Shown here one piece after another: positions 16,850 to 25,582 of a stretch of DNA of 64,000 bases. Each line of letters starts with the position of its first letter. The stretch's first letter is position 1. A program made the translations under genes and the position numbers. Below the pieces are notes generated by a model, which was given only the letters and a program-made list of their open reading frames with translations, was not told where the DNA came from and ran no database searches. The stretch is from G963556115 sp963666605 (lineage in GTDB: Bacteria > Planctomycetota > SZUA-567): the NCBI GenBank assembly GCA_965140405.1, contig OZ223208.1, forward strand, positions 1-64,000. Reading direction: 5' to 3'.

Positions 16850-19799
16850 ATCCCAACACCTCTTCACTACCTTCTCTCTTTATCTCTTCTCGTTTCTTGA
16901 CTGGAATACTCTTTATAATCCTGAGGTCTACAGTATTCTTATCCATAATTGGCGCAACAATGTCACCGCCGATAGCTTCCTTCTCAACTTGACCAACCAC
17001 AACCTCATTCTGGCTTACAAGCAACTTATCCCAGTACCCTTTTACCTCAATACTACCACCCTCTTGCATCATAATTACAGCAGTCCCAAGCAACTCTTCA
17101 TTTCCATCTTCAGAGACAATTGCTGAAAGATTCGCTTTCTCAAGGCGTAGCACCAACTCTCCACCCTCTACCCTAGCAAACCTATACTCTCCTTCACGTA
17201 CAGGAAATGACATACTACTCCCACCCAACTTAAAGCTACTTCCAGATATTATATTGCCGTCTCGCGCATTCTTTTGAATTGGTAGTTCCACCAAGCCATC
17301 TAAAAACCCAAGATACTTGGTTGCAATGCTAGCCAATTCACTATTCCCACTTCCTAAAACCGATTCGAGATATCCTTTTCCGACACTCTCACTCCCCCTA
17401 GCCAAAAAGTATATTCCCGCCCCCAAGGCTTCCTCAGCTGATATTTCAAAAACTGGCAGAAGTTTCTCAATAGAGCTTGGAGCAATATCAAACATATCAA
17501 TAACAAGCTTACTATCCTGTGCATATGCAACGAGCTTGTCCCCTTCTAAATCCAGTTCTACAAATTCATTCTTACCCTCGATACTAGCTTCTACCACATT
17601 ATCTTTGACTGAATCTGATGAATTAGCCTTTTTTATCCGTTTAAGAAATGACTTGTAAAAAATATCAACATAACGTGGTAGCTTTTGAACACTCTCTGTA
17701 TCAATCTCAGATACCTGCTTACTCATGAACCCATCAAATTGAAATAGTACCTCCTTGATACCTACTTCATCAAGCTTGGATACTTCGTCAAGAGAAGAGG
17801 TAAAACAACCAATAAGTTGCGTAGCAACATCTTCATTACTTTCCGCAAAATACCCTAATATCCTGCTTCTCCATCCAAGACTTGCGGGATACTTGTTGAC
17901 AATACTATTTAGCATTTTACTCGCTTGAACAAAATCCCCCTCTTTGAGCATCTCCCCTGCTTGTCCATACTCTTTACCAATAATGGCATCCAGTCCTTTA
18001 GATACCTTTAATGAATACTCTCTTGCGATCTCTCTCTCGTATACATCAGCAACAGAAATATCCACCTTGGATATTTCGTCATATGCATCTAACAAATTTT
18101 TCTGTGCCAAAGCATTATCAATACTCTTCTGCCATTCATAACGAATATCACTATCACCACCTATAGACTTCAAATATGCGGTATACTCCAGCTCTTCTTC
18201 AGGTCTAAGCGTACGGCTTATAAGTTTGGCCCTCAAAGTATCAACAACCTTGCTCTTTGCCACCTCGCCACTTTCGAACTGCTTCTTCAACGCTTGAAGC
18301 TCCCGTATTGCATCAGATAACTCCAATAATGCAAGTATTTTAGTTGCTTCAACCGTGATTCTATTACTAGCACCATCTTCGAGCAACCCTCGCAAAACAC
18401 TTTCAGATTTTTCATAGTCGCCACTTTTATACAACTCTAGTCCCAGTGCCAATTCCTCTTCTACTCTTTGCTCTTTTTTAATGATATACTTTTTATACTC
18501 CCGAACTCCATAGCTTCCTACAAGAAGAACAAGCATAAGTAGCCCAAGAAGCTTATAAGTCGCTCCAATCTTGATCGGCCCATACTTCTTATTACGAATA
18601 CGTTTAATTACTCGCTCTTTATCTTTTTCTCTCTTCTTTTTATGCTGATTACTTATTTCAAGCAATTCTTCATAATACTCCTGCGCACTCTTGACCCGTT
18701 TTTCAAGATCAATCTCCATACCCCTTAGAACAAGCTCACCAAGTTCCTTAGGGATTCTAGTATTTATCTCGCAAGGATTTTTTACATCTCCTATGACATG
18801 CTGCTTCAACAACTCTTCCAACCGCTCCGCCTTGAATGGCAGCTCACCAGTAAGTAATTGATACAAAGTTACTGACAAGGCATAGATATCACTTGACTCT
18901 CTACGAGGTTTACGATTTATTAATTCAGGAGCAACATATTGAGGAGTGGCAAATACCATTTTATCATCATGGCTTGCTTCCTCGGTATCAGCTTCAGTAT
19001 CTTCCTCGTGTACACTCTTTTCAACCAATGGCTCACCCTCTATCCCTATCCATCCAAGATCGATAAGCTTTAGATTGCCTTCACTATCAACTAGAATATT
19101 TTGAGGTTTGATATCACCGTGGAGTACCCCGATGGAGTGGAGTGCTCCCAAGGCACTACTGATACTGAGACCGTACTCTATGGTATCGGCTACTTTCAGG
19201 CGCTTCTTTCTTATGGTTTTATCTAGAAGGTTCTCACCGCATATGAGCTCCATTGAATAGAAGCACCTTCCTTTGTCTTCTATAAATTCATATATTTTCA
19301 CCACATTGGGATGGCTGAACGTTAATGATTTTTCTAGACATACTCTGATCTTATCAATACCACCCTTTTGCCGAACCAAGTCGGGGGTTAGCACCTTTAT
19401 AGCGACATCATTATTTAGAGCGACCTGCCTGCCACGGTATATTATACCTTCAGCACCTCCGCCTATCTTCTCAACTATCTGATACCTGCCTAGACGTTTA
19501 CCTACTAAAAAATCTTCTGTCTTATCGATAAATCTGAGTTTGACTCTACCGACAACGATCTCATCATTATGCTTGAGTAGTTTTCTACCTATGAGTACAC
19601 CATTAAGAACGGTCCCATTTGCAGACCCCATGTCTTCAAGAAAGAACCCTCCAGTCCCTCTAAATATCCTACAATGCTCTCTTGACGCTTTGGGAGATGG
19701 CACCTTTATACCACAGGACTCCCCCCTGCCGATAATAATGCTGTCACCAACACTATATTCACTGGTATTCCCTTCGCAGGACATCTCAATTCGAGCCAT
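16848..19799 (-). CDS. FHA-domain Ser/Thr kinase (non-RD, HGD/DLG) with membrane anchor and TPR-like region
   Basis: A 983-residue protein. Residues 18-95 form an FHA phosphothreonine-binding domain (IIGRGESCGIKVPSPKASRE, then SANGTVLNG). The kinase domain (about 105-370) has a glycine loop GGGAEGIIYRG and VAIK lysine, but the catalytic loop is HGDIKPQN instead of HRD and the metal motif is DLG instead of DFG. The key Asp and Asn are kept, so activity is plausible and would be independent of activation-loop arginine control. A juxtamembrane lysine-rich stretch, one membrane helix (about residues 415-435), and a long helical TPR-like outer part follow. The ATG at 19799 is chosen; an in-frame TTG sits one codon upstream. 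It stands alone between terminator and LacI gene. Confidence 0.83.
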   Translation of the reverse strand: MARIEMSCEGNTSEYSVGDSIIIGRGESCGIKVPSPKASREHCRIFRGTGGFFLEDMGSANGTVLNGVLIGRKLLKHNDEIVVGRVKLRFIDKTEDFLVGKRLGRYQIVEKIGGGAEGIIYRGRQVALNNDVAIKVLTPDLVRQKGGIDKIRVCLEKSLTFSHPNVVKIYEFIEDKGRCFYSMELICGENLLDKTIRKKRLKVADTIEYGLSISSALGALHSIGVLHGDIKPQNILVDSEGNLKLIDLGWIGIEGEPLVEKSVHEEDTEADTEEASHDDKMVFATPQYVAPELINRKPRRESSDIYALSVTLYQLLTGELPFKAERLEELLKQHVIGDVKNPCEINTRIPKELGELVLRGMEIDLEKRVKSAQEYYEELLEISNQHKKKREKDKERVIKRIRNKKYGPIKIGATYKLLGLLMLVLLVGSYGVREYKKYIIKKEQRVEEELALGLELYKSGDYEKSESVLRGLLEDGASNRITVEATKILALLELSDAIRELQALKKQFESGEVAKSKVVDTLRAKLISRTLRPEEELEYTAYLKSIGGDSDIRYEWQKSIDNALAQKNLLDAYDEISKVDISVADVYEREIAREYSLKVSKGLDAIIGKEYGQAGEMLKEGDFVQASKMLNSIVNKYPASLGWRSRILGYFAESNEDVATQLIGCFTSSLDEVSKLDEVGIKEVLFQFDGFMSKQVSEIDTESVQKLPRYVDIFYKSFLKRIKKANSSDSVKDNVVEASIEGKNEFVELDLEGDKLVAYAQDSKLVIDMFDIAPSSIEKLLPVFEISAEEALGAGIYFLARGSESVGKGYLESVLGSGNSELASIATKYLGFLDGLVELPIQKNARDGNIISGSSFKLGGSSMSFPVREGEYRFARVEGGELVLRLEKANLSAIVSEDGNEELLGTAVIMMQEGGSIEVKGYWDKLLVSQNEVVVGQVEKEAIGGDIVAPIMDKNTVDLRIIKSIPVKKREEIKREGSEEVLG

Positions 19800-19919
19800 C
19801 AATTTAATCCATAATTTTCAGAAAAGTATACAGAACCAGCAAAAGCCAACATTTTATAATGTTGATTCTTACAGTAAGTTATAATTTTAGATTATTAGAA
19901 GATCGATTCAAGGTAATTC

Positions 19920-20912
19920 TTACTTAATAGCAGTAGACTCTCGTTCAACAATAGTAGTTGGAATAGTATATGAAGGGTTCTGAACCTTTTGAGCACCTGT
20001 AATTATAGCTATCATCACCTTTGCAGCCAAAATACCAGACTCTTCATTTGGCTGCTTGATTGTAGTCAGAGGTGGAGTAGAGTACGAGGAAAAATCTCTA
20101 TCATCAAAGCCCACAACCATAATATCTTTTGGCACACTCACGCCTAGCTTTGACAGTCCGTACAATACACCCATCGCCAAGAGATCAGAGTATATTTGTA
20201 CAGCAGCAAGATTGTGATCAATAATTAGTTTTGCCGACTCCACGCCAGCATCAAATATCGAGTCTATGTTTGGTGCGAACAATTCCACAGACTCCCTACC
20301 TACCTCTTCTATAGCCTTACGAAATCCCTCCAATCTAGTCCAGTCATGCTTATGATTAGATATACCAAGGTAGCCAATTTTACCAGTAGTTAGCTTTGTA
20401 AGTAATTTTACCGCATCGTATACCCCTGCACCTCTATCGATATATATACCCTCGGCAGTATTATGAGGGGTATCAAGCTGGAGATAATTTATTCCTGCGC
20501 TCTTAAGCTTTCCTAAGGTCTCATCAATGTTATAAAACCTTCCTGTCAAGAGTAGTACGCCTATAGGTTTTTCAATAAGGATCTGATTGAGTATTCTCTC
20601 TTTATATTCACGATCTTTCTCATGCATACTTACTAATATCACCTGATACCCTGCTTTACGCATCTCTTCTTCAAAGGCTGTAAACTTTCTCACAAAGAGC
20701 TCATCCATATCCCAGCTTATGACATATACCTCATCGGAAATACTTGAACGCAAATTCTTCGCAGCCCTATTAGAGACATAGCCGATACGAGAAGCTTCCT
20801 CCAAGATTTTCTTTTTTAACTCACTCCTGACATAGCCGCTATTATTTATAGCTCTACTCACTGTTTTAATTGACACACCGGTAAGTTTTGCGAGATCTTT
20901 CAAAGTTGCCAT
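19920..20912 (-). CDS. LacI/GalR-family transcriptional regulator (regulator of uxaC)
   Basis: A 330-residue repressor: N-terminal helix-turn-helix and hinge (ATLKDLAKLTGVSIKTVSRA, then RNLRS-type hinge helix), followed by a periplasmic-binding-like effector domain ending in TTIKQPNEESGILAAK. The gene is divergent from uxaC with a 234-base gap that holds two copies of a palindromic site centred on CAACGTTG. One site covers the uxaC transcription start, the other is close to this gene, so repression of uxaC and autoregulation are the natural reading. The effector is probably a hexuronate or breakdown product (inference from neighbours). Confidence 0.92.
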   Translation of the reverse strand: MATLKDLAKLTGVSIKTVSRAINNSGYVRSELKKKILEEASRIGYVSNRAAKNLRSSISDEVYVISWDMDELFVRKFTAFEEEMRKAGYQVILVSMHEKDREYKERILNQILIEKPIGVLLLTGRFYNIDETLGKLKSAGINYLQLDTPHNTAEGIYIDRGAGVYDAVKLLTKLTTGKIGYLGISNHKHDWTRLEGFRKAIEEVGRESVELFAPNIDSIFDAGVESAKLIIDHNLAAVQIYSDLLAMGVLYGLSKLGVSVPKDIMVVGFDDRDFSSYSTPPLTTIKQPNEESGILAAKVMIAIITGAQKVQNPSYTIPTTIVERESTAIK

Positions 20913-20964
20913 ATATAAATTATCCTGATTACACTATGAGAGTATTAATTTTATTCAGAAAAGA

Positions 20965-20978
20965 TGCCCACGTTGACA
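20965..20978. promoter_or_regulatory. Candidate LacI operator near the regulator gene
   Basis: TGCCCACGTTGACA matches the stronger site at 21098-21111 in 12 of 14 positions. It lies 53 bases upstream of the regulator's ATG, where it could give autoregulation or, with the second site 133 bases away, a DNA loop. Confidence 0.55.
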
Positions 20979-21069
20979 CAAACAACAACCCAACAGATAG
21001 CAGCAATATTCTATATTGTTCAAATGATACTATAGAAACCGCGTTTTTCAAACTTTTTTTAAAATAATA

Positions 21070-21098
21070 TTGACTAAGGTTTAATCATCATGTATTAT
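21070..21098 (+). promoter_or_regulatory. Promoter of uxaC
   Basis: TTGACT (21070-21075), 17-base spacer, TATTAT (21093-21098). The predicted start near 21105 falls in the middle of the operator palindrome, the classical position for repression. Confidence 0.65.
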
Positions 21099-21111
21099 GA
21101 CAACGTTGACA
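21098..21111. promoter_or_regulatory. Candidate LacI operator over the uxaC start site
   Basis: TGACAACGTTGACA is a near-perfect palindrome with the CG centre typical of LacI-family operators. It abuts the -10 box of the uxaC promoter. Confidence 0.7.
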
Positions 21112-21146
21112 TATAATATAACACTCTATATTCCACAGGAGCAACC

Positions 21147-22553
21147 ATGCCATTTATCAATGACGAGTTCTGCCTCAATAATCAAGCAGCATCTAGGCTA
21201 TACCATGAATACGCTAAAGACATGCCTATAATAGACTACCACTGCCACTTAATACCTGAACAAATTGAAGAAGACACTAGGTGGGAGAATCTAACACAGG
21301 TATGGCTCTATGGTGACCACTATAAATGGCGTGCAATGAGAAGTAACGGCATAGCAGAAAAATTCTGCACAGGAGACTCTACAGACAGAGAAAAATTTGA
21401 TAAGTGGGCACAGACAGTACCAGCAGCTCTTAGAAATCCTCTTTATCACTGGACACACTTAGAACTGAAACGTTACTTCGACTGTGACACGTTATTGTCA
21501 GAAAAAACAGCTGATGAGATATGGGAAGTTGGAATCGAAAAGATGAAGGCCCCTGAATTCAGCGCAAGAGGACTTATGAAGAAGAGCAAGGTAGAACTTG
21601 TCTGCACAACTGACGATCCTATCGACTCCCTAAAATCCCACATTGCTCTAAGAGAAGACAGCACACTAAACACCCAAGTACTGCCAACATGGCGCCCAGA
21701 CAAAGGAATGGCAACAGAGGACACTACTGCCTTCAACTCATGGGTAGATAGTCTAGCTGCTGCTGCAGACACCGACATCAAAGACTTTACAAGCTATCTA
21801 GATGCTATTAAGAGCCGCCACGACTTCTTCCATTCTGTTGGTTGCAGGCTTTCTGACCATGGCATCAATACAGCTTACGCAGAAGACTATACCGATACCG
21901 AGATTAAAGAGATCTTCTCGAAGATTAGATCTGGAAACAAACTTGAAAACCTTGAAGATCGCAAGTTCAAATCTGCTATGCTTGTATTCTTTGGCATACT
22001 AAATAGCGATAAGAACTGGACTCAGCAATTCCATTTTGGCGCGCAAAGAAGCAATAATACTAGATTATTCAACTTAATAGGGCCTGATACAGGTTTTGAT
22101 TCAATAGGTGATGAACCAATTGCTGCGCCACTAGCCAAACTACTGGACAGACTTGACTCTGAAAATTCCCTTGCGAAGACTATTCTATACAACCTAAATC
22201 CTAGAGACAACGAACTACTTGCAACAATGATTGGTAACTTCCAAGATGGTACTGTTGCAGGAAAGATGCAGTTCGGCAGCGGTTGGTGGTTCTTGGATCA
22301 GATGGACGGCATGACACGCCAAATAGAATCGCTATCACAGCTAGGACTTCTTTCAAGATTCGTTGGTATGCTTACAGATTCTCGCTCATTCCTAAGCTAT
22401 ACAAGACATGAATACTTCAGACGTATACTCTGTAACATTTTGGGTAGCGATATGGAGAAGGGCTTGATTCCAACTGACTATGATCTAGTGGGCAAGATGG
22501 TACAGGACATATCATATAATAATGCTAAAAATTACTTTGGTTTTGATCTTTAA
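21147..22553 (+). CDS. uxaC: Glucuronate (uronate) isomerase
   Basis: Converts D-glucuronate to D-fructuronate and D-galacturonate to D-tagaturonate, the first intracellular step of uronate breakdown. The 468-residue length is that of the family. The amidohydrolase-fold metal motif IIDYHCHLIPEQI is near the N-terminus, with the family motifs TTDDPIDSL in the middle and LTDSRSFLSYTRHEYFRRILC near the end. AGGAG lies seven bases before the ATG. It is separated from the TRAP-uxaB-uxaA genes by a second LacI gene and has its own operator and promoter. Confidence 0.96.
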   Translation: MPFINDEFCLNNQAASRLYHEYAKDMPIIDYHCHLIPEQIEEDTRWENLTQVWLYGDHYKWRAMRSNGIAEKFCTGDSTDREKFDKWAQTVPAALRNPLYHWTHLELKRYFDCDTLLSEKTADEIWEVGIEKMKAPEFSARGLMKKSKVELVCTTDDPIDSLKSHIALREDSTLNTQVLPTWRPDKGMATEDTTAFNSWVDSLAAAADTDIKDFTSYLDAIKSRHDFFHSVGCRLSDHGINTAYAEDYTDTEIKEIFSKIRSGNKLENLEDRKFKSAMLVFFGILNSDKNWTQQFHFGAQRSNNTRLFNLIGPDTGFDSIGDEPIAAPLAKLLDRLDSENSLAKTILYNLNPRDNELLATMIGNFQDGTVAGKMQFGSGWWFLDQMDGMTRQIESLSQLGLLSRFVGMLTDSRSFLSYTRHEYFRRILCNILGSDMEKGLIPTDYDLVGKMVQDISYNNAKNYFGFDL

Positions 22554-22609
22554 GGAAAAGAGTCAGCAAACAAAGAAGATAGAAAAATAAGCAACAAACA
22601 AGCACCGAT

Positions 22610-22641
22610 AAACGCTCTTCATAAAATTATGAGGAGCGTTT
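22610..22641. terminator. Terminator-like hairpin between convergent uxaC and LacI gene
   Basis: AAACGCTCTTCATAA pairs with TTATGAGGAGCGTTT (one G-T wobble), loop of two A residues. It sits between the two stop codons. T-runs are weak on both sides. Confidence 0.6.
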
Positions 22642-22643
22642 AA

Positions 22644-23639
22644 TTAAATACAGAATGACTCTCGATACTCTATACTTGCTGAGATCTTTTTTACATAACT
22701 AACATCCTTGCCATCAAAGACATCTAGTAACGTTCTTACAGCGTCAGTACATAGTGCATCAACCTTATTATCAATGGAGGTAAGCGATGGCGATGTGCTG
22801 TCAGCAAGAATTGAATTGTTAAACCCTATAACAGCGACATCATCAGGAATAGCTAACCCTTTTTCTTTCAATCCTTTTAGCACTCCTACAGCTAGAATAT
22901 CTTCAGAACACACAACTGCTGAAAACTTTATTTTCGAGTCTATAGCTTTAATAATTGCCTCTTTACAACTATCAAATGATCTCTCACATTTTAAAACATA
23001 CTTCTTTCTTGCTTTAATCTTATGTCTTCGTAATCCTTCATAATAGCCATTCTGCTTATGCTGCCCACTGAATGATTCACTATCGTAGAGATAGAGAATA
23101 TCTTTATGACCTTTCTCTACAAGCTTTCCAACCGCATCAGCCACAGCTTCCTCTTCTTCACAGTATATCGAATAGGTATTATCAAACTCAAACTCACCAT
23201 TGATAATAACTATAGGTACACTTTTTGAAGCCTCCTCAATATGCGAGTTATCATTTTTTTCTTGAAAAATAGACCCGACAAGAATTACAGCATCTACCTT
23301 CTTTGATAGTAGTGAGCTGATGGCGCTTTTTTTATCAGCAAGCTCTTCACCAGTACAGTATAGAGTAGCATCATACCCTTGAAGCCTTAATTCATTCTCA
23401 ATAACAGAGACAGCTTTAGCATAATAAATATCTGAAACATCTGAGCAAAGTACCCCGACAGCTTTAATTGAATTCAAACCAAGGGCTCTTGCAAAAGCAT
23501 TAGGAGTATAGCCAAAATCCTCTATTACCTCCAATACTTTATTCTCTGTAGATTTCCGTACATTTCCTTTTTTATTTAGAATTCTAGAGACTGTAGCTAT
23601 AGAGACACCAGCTTTACTAGCTATATCGTAAATGTTCAT
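22644..23639 (-). CDS. LacI/GalR-family transcriptional regulator (probable regulator of the TRAP operon)
   Basis: A 331-residue regulator with the usual N-terminal HTH (YDIASKAGVSIATVSRILN) and hinge (FARALGLNS), then a two-lobed effector domain. It is not a close copy of the other LacI gene here. It is transcribed away from the TRAP genes, with a 923-base region between that carries four copies of a TGTAAGNGCTTACA-type palindrome, the common operator type of LacI-family sugar regulators. The first copy is 146 bases upstream of its own start and the last directly before the dctP promoter. GGGA precedes the ATG. Effector unknown, likely a uronate-pathway compound. Confidence 0.92.
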   Translation of the reverse strand: MNIYDIASKAGVSIATVSRILNKKGNVRKSTENKVLEVIEDFGYTPNAFARALGLNSIKAVGVLCSDVSDIYYAKAVSVIENELRLQGYDATLYCTGEELADKKSAISSLLSKKVDAVILVGSIFQEKNDNSHIEEASKSVPIVIINGEFEFDNTYSIYCEEEEAVADAVGKLVEKGHKDILYLYDSESFSGQHKQNGYYEGLRRHKIKARKKYVLKCERSFDSCKEAIIKAIDSKIKFSAVVCSEDILAVGVLKGLKEKGLAIPDDVAVIGFNNSILADSTSPSLTSIDNKVDALCTDAVRTLLDVFDGKDVSYVKKISASIEYRESFCI

Positions 23640-23784
23640 TTTTTCCCATTTCTTATTAGAGCTTTTTTTAAATATTTATACCTAATTCCTGCCTAAAACC
23701 AAGCATTTAATACCACTATAAAGTTAATATATTATGTTTATAGTATCACATATATACCCTAAAGCGAGAAAAAAAACGAATAAA

Positions 23785-23798
23785 TGTAAGAGCTTACA
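23785..23798. promoter_or_regulatory. LacI-type operator 1
   Basis: TGTAAGAGCTTACA, a perfect palindrome except for the central AG pair, ten bases upstream of the -35 box at 23809. Confidence 0.72.
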
Positions 23799-23808
23799 GA
23801 ATTAAAAT

Positions 23809-23836
23809 TTGACTAAGGCTATTTGTGGTATATAAT
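23809..23836 (+). promoter_or_regulatory. Strong sigma-70-type promoter inside the control region
   Basis: TTGACT (23809-23814), 16-base spacer, TATAAT (23831-23836), a near-consensus promoter 727 bases upstream of dctP. It would start a transcript at about 23843 that reads straight into the stem-loop at 23884-23936. Confidence 0.65.
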
Positions 23837-23883
23837 AGGTACATGGAGATTACAGGCAATATTAAGGCTATAATTATAGGTAT

Positions 23884-23936
23884 TTATGAATTAATAGTAT
23901 TTTACAATCCTGCAAAATACTATATTTAATTCATAA
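23884..23936 (+). other. Long stem-loop in the TRAP leader
   Basis: TTATGAATTAA (23884-23894) pairs perfectly with TTAATTCATAA (23926-23936), and TAGTATTTT (23895-23903) with AAAATACTA (23914-23922), giving 20 pairs with one 3-base bulge and a 10-base loop. No T-run follows. It could be the body or 3' end of a small RNA, or a structure in a long mRNA leader. Confidence 0.55.
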
Positions 23937-23963
23937 GATGTTTCGTTTATTTCAATAAAAAAA

Positions 23964-23977
23964 AGTAAGAGCTTACA
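23964..23977. promoter_or_regulatory. LacI-type operator 2
   Basis: AGTAAGAGCTTACA, 13 of 14 bases identical with operator 1. No clear promoter follows. Confidence 0.62.
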
Positions 23978-24212
23978 CTTTAGATCTAAAACTTAATAAA
24001 AAAGCTTCGCAAGATCAAAGCGAGCATCAATCTTCCAATGATAAGCATAAAAATATACTTAAAAATGAGCAATTATAAATAAATCTAGAATTACTTACTG
24101 ATGATCACCTTATTAACAACGAAACACAACAGCTAACAAGTAGTTTATGTTTATACGACTAAAAATCTGTCATAAAAGCTAACTTTGTTTTGATAAACTA
24201 CAAAAAAATAAG

Positions 24213-24226
24213 AGTAAGCGCTTACA
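24213..24226. promoter_or_regulatory. LacI-type operator 3
   Basis: AGTAAGCGCTTACA, with the CG centre typical of strong LacI-family sites. No good promoter follows. Confidence 0.65.
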
Positions 24227-24375
24227 GATTTAAATTAAACTTAACCGAATAGTAGAGAAATAATCAAAAGCAGCCATAATTTATTATTACACTAAACATT
24301 TACGTCAAAGGAGATTACATATCATTACAAATATATTAGAGCACAAAACCACAACAAAACACCACGATATAATCA

Positions 24376-24389
24376 TGTAAGCGCTTAGA
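24376..24389. promoter_or_regulatory. LacI-type operator 4 at the dctP promoter
   Basis: TGTAAGCGCTTAGA, seven bases upstream of the -35 box at 24397. It fits the same consensus with one mismatch in the right arm. Confidence 0.65.
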
Positions 24390-24396
24390 AATATAC

Positions 24397-24424
24397 TTGA
24401 CTTAGCGCGGTAGTATGGTAGATT
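24397..24424 (+). promoter_or_regulatory. Promoter of the TRAP-ADH-uxaBA operon
   Basis: TTGACT (24397-24402), 16-base spacer, TAGATT (24419-24424). It lies about 140 bases before the dctP ATG, leaving an AU-rich leader. Confidence 0.5.
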
Positions 24425-24562
24425 ACTGATATATTAATATCTAATATTTTGTTATATATTTGATCTTATATAGTGTCTATCACTATTTAGATGTAAAAAT
24501 TGAGACATATTCTTAATTTGTTTTATTTGCTGCTGTTTTTTTATTATTATTGGAGATATAAA

Positions 24563-25561
24563 ATGAAAAAAGTTACATTATTGTTAGCATTATTTGCTAT
24601 GATATTTACTGCTTCAGCATTTAATAATGCTGCAAGCGCTGCTGATCCACTTGAAATCATGGTTTCTTACCCAAACCAGCCAGGTGAGCCAGTAGACCAA
24701 GCAATTAACTACTGGGCACAAATTCTAAAAGAAGAATCAAACGGCGAAATTATTCTTACTCCTTTTCCAAGTGGCCAGCTTGGAGCTCAAGAAGATGTTA
24801 GAGCACAAGCTCAAATGGGGGCTCCTATCATCACTACATCTAGTTACGGCTCACTTGCAGACTTAGTTCCAGACCTTGGCGTTGTAAATGCTCCATACGT
24901 TGGTACATCTGTTGAGCAAAAGATGAAGCTTATCAAGACCAAGAAATTTGTTGATCTTCTCAGCCAACTTGACCCTAAAGGCATTCACGTTATCTGCCCT
25001 GATTCATACTATGGTACTAGACAGCTAATGGCCAATGTTAAAGCACAGAAGCCAGAAGATATGAACGGTATCAAGATCAGAGTTCAAAACACTAAAATTG
25101 CTGGATTCTGGGCAAAATCAGTAGGTGCAGTTCCAACACCAATGCCACTATCAGAAGCATACACTGCTATTAGTCAAGGTATCGTAGAGGGTATTGAAAA
25201 CCCTCCTGGAACTCTTGAAGGTGGTAAGTTCTACGAACAGCTCAAGTACCTAATTATGACCAATCACGACATCCACCTTGCTCCATGGGTAATGGGTTCA
25301 GCTTTCTGGGAATCTCTAACACCAAAGCAACAAGAGCTTCTTACATCAACAGCTGCAAAGATGTCAAAATTTGCTACTAAAATTGTTGAAGGTACAGAAC
25401 AGGACTATATTGACAAAATGGCAGCTCAGGGTGTAGAGGTTGTTGAAGTAGATGTACAACCATACGTTGAAAATGCTCTAAAGGTTATGAAAGGTAACTT
25501 CCCAGAGTGGACACCAAATCTCTACGAAGATACCCTCAATAGCCTAAGTGAAATGAAGTAA
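24563..25561 (+). CDS. dctP: TRAP transporter substrate-binding protein (DctP family)
   Basis: The periplasmic receptor of a tripartite ATP-independent transporter; binds an organic acid and hands it to DctQM. The 332-residue precursor has a signal peptide (KKVTLLLALFAMIFTASAF, cleavage after ASA) and then ADPLEIMVSYPNQPG. The family core GIKIRVQNTKIAG (with the carboxylate-binding Arg), then GAVPTPMPLSEAYTAISQG and VEGIENPPG, is present. The longer frame starting at 24500 would put 21 residues before the signal peptide; the ATG at 24563 has TTGGAG upstream and gives a normal signal, so it is preferred. Given uxaB and uxaA downstream, the ligand is likely a hexuronate or aldonate (inference). 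Confidence 0.93.
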   Translation: MKKVTLLLALFAMIFTASAFNNAASAADPLEIMVSYPNQPGEPVDQAINYWAQILKEESNGEIILTPFPSGQLGAQEDVRAQAQMGAPIITTSSYGSLADLVPDLGVVNAPYVGTSVEQKMKLIKTKKFVDLLSQLDPKGIHVICPDSYYGTRQLMANVKAQKPEDMNGIKIRVQNTKIAGFWAKSVGAVPTPMPLSEAYTAISQGIVEGIENPPGTLEGGKFYEQLKYLIMTNHDIHLAPWVMGSAFWESLTPKQQELLTSTAAKMSKFATKIVEGTEQDYIDKMAAQGVEVVEVDVQPYVENALKVMKGNFPEWTPNLYEDTLNSLSEMK

Positions 25562-25582
25562 CAACAAATAATTATTAGGCTT

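Larger units (their letters stand above)
23640..24562 (+). promoter_or_regulatory. Long AT-rich control region before the TRAP operon
   Basis: No protein gene of normal size is supported in these 923 bases. The region holds four LacI-type palindromes (23785, 23964, 24213, 24376), two good promoter sequences pointing right (23809-23836 and 24397-24424) and a long stem-loop (23884-23936). A 28-codon frame starts at ATG 23843, at the predicted start of the first promoter; it has no ribosome binding site. The arrangement suggests a looped repression complex plus an upstream short transcript. Confidence 0.6.

Noticed and set aside
24500..24562. Upstream start for dctP
   Set aside because: It would put 21 residues ahead of a normal signal peptide; ATG 24563 has a good ribosome binding site.
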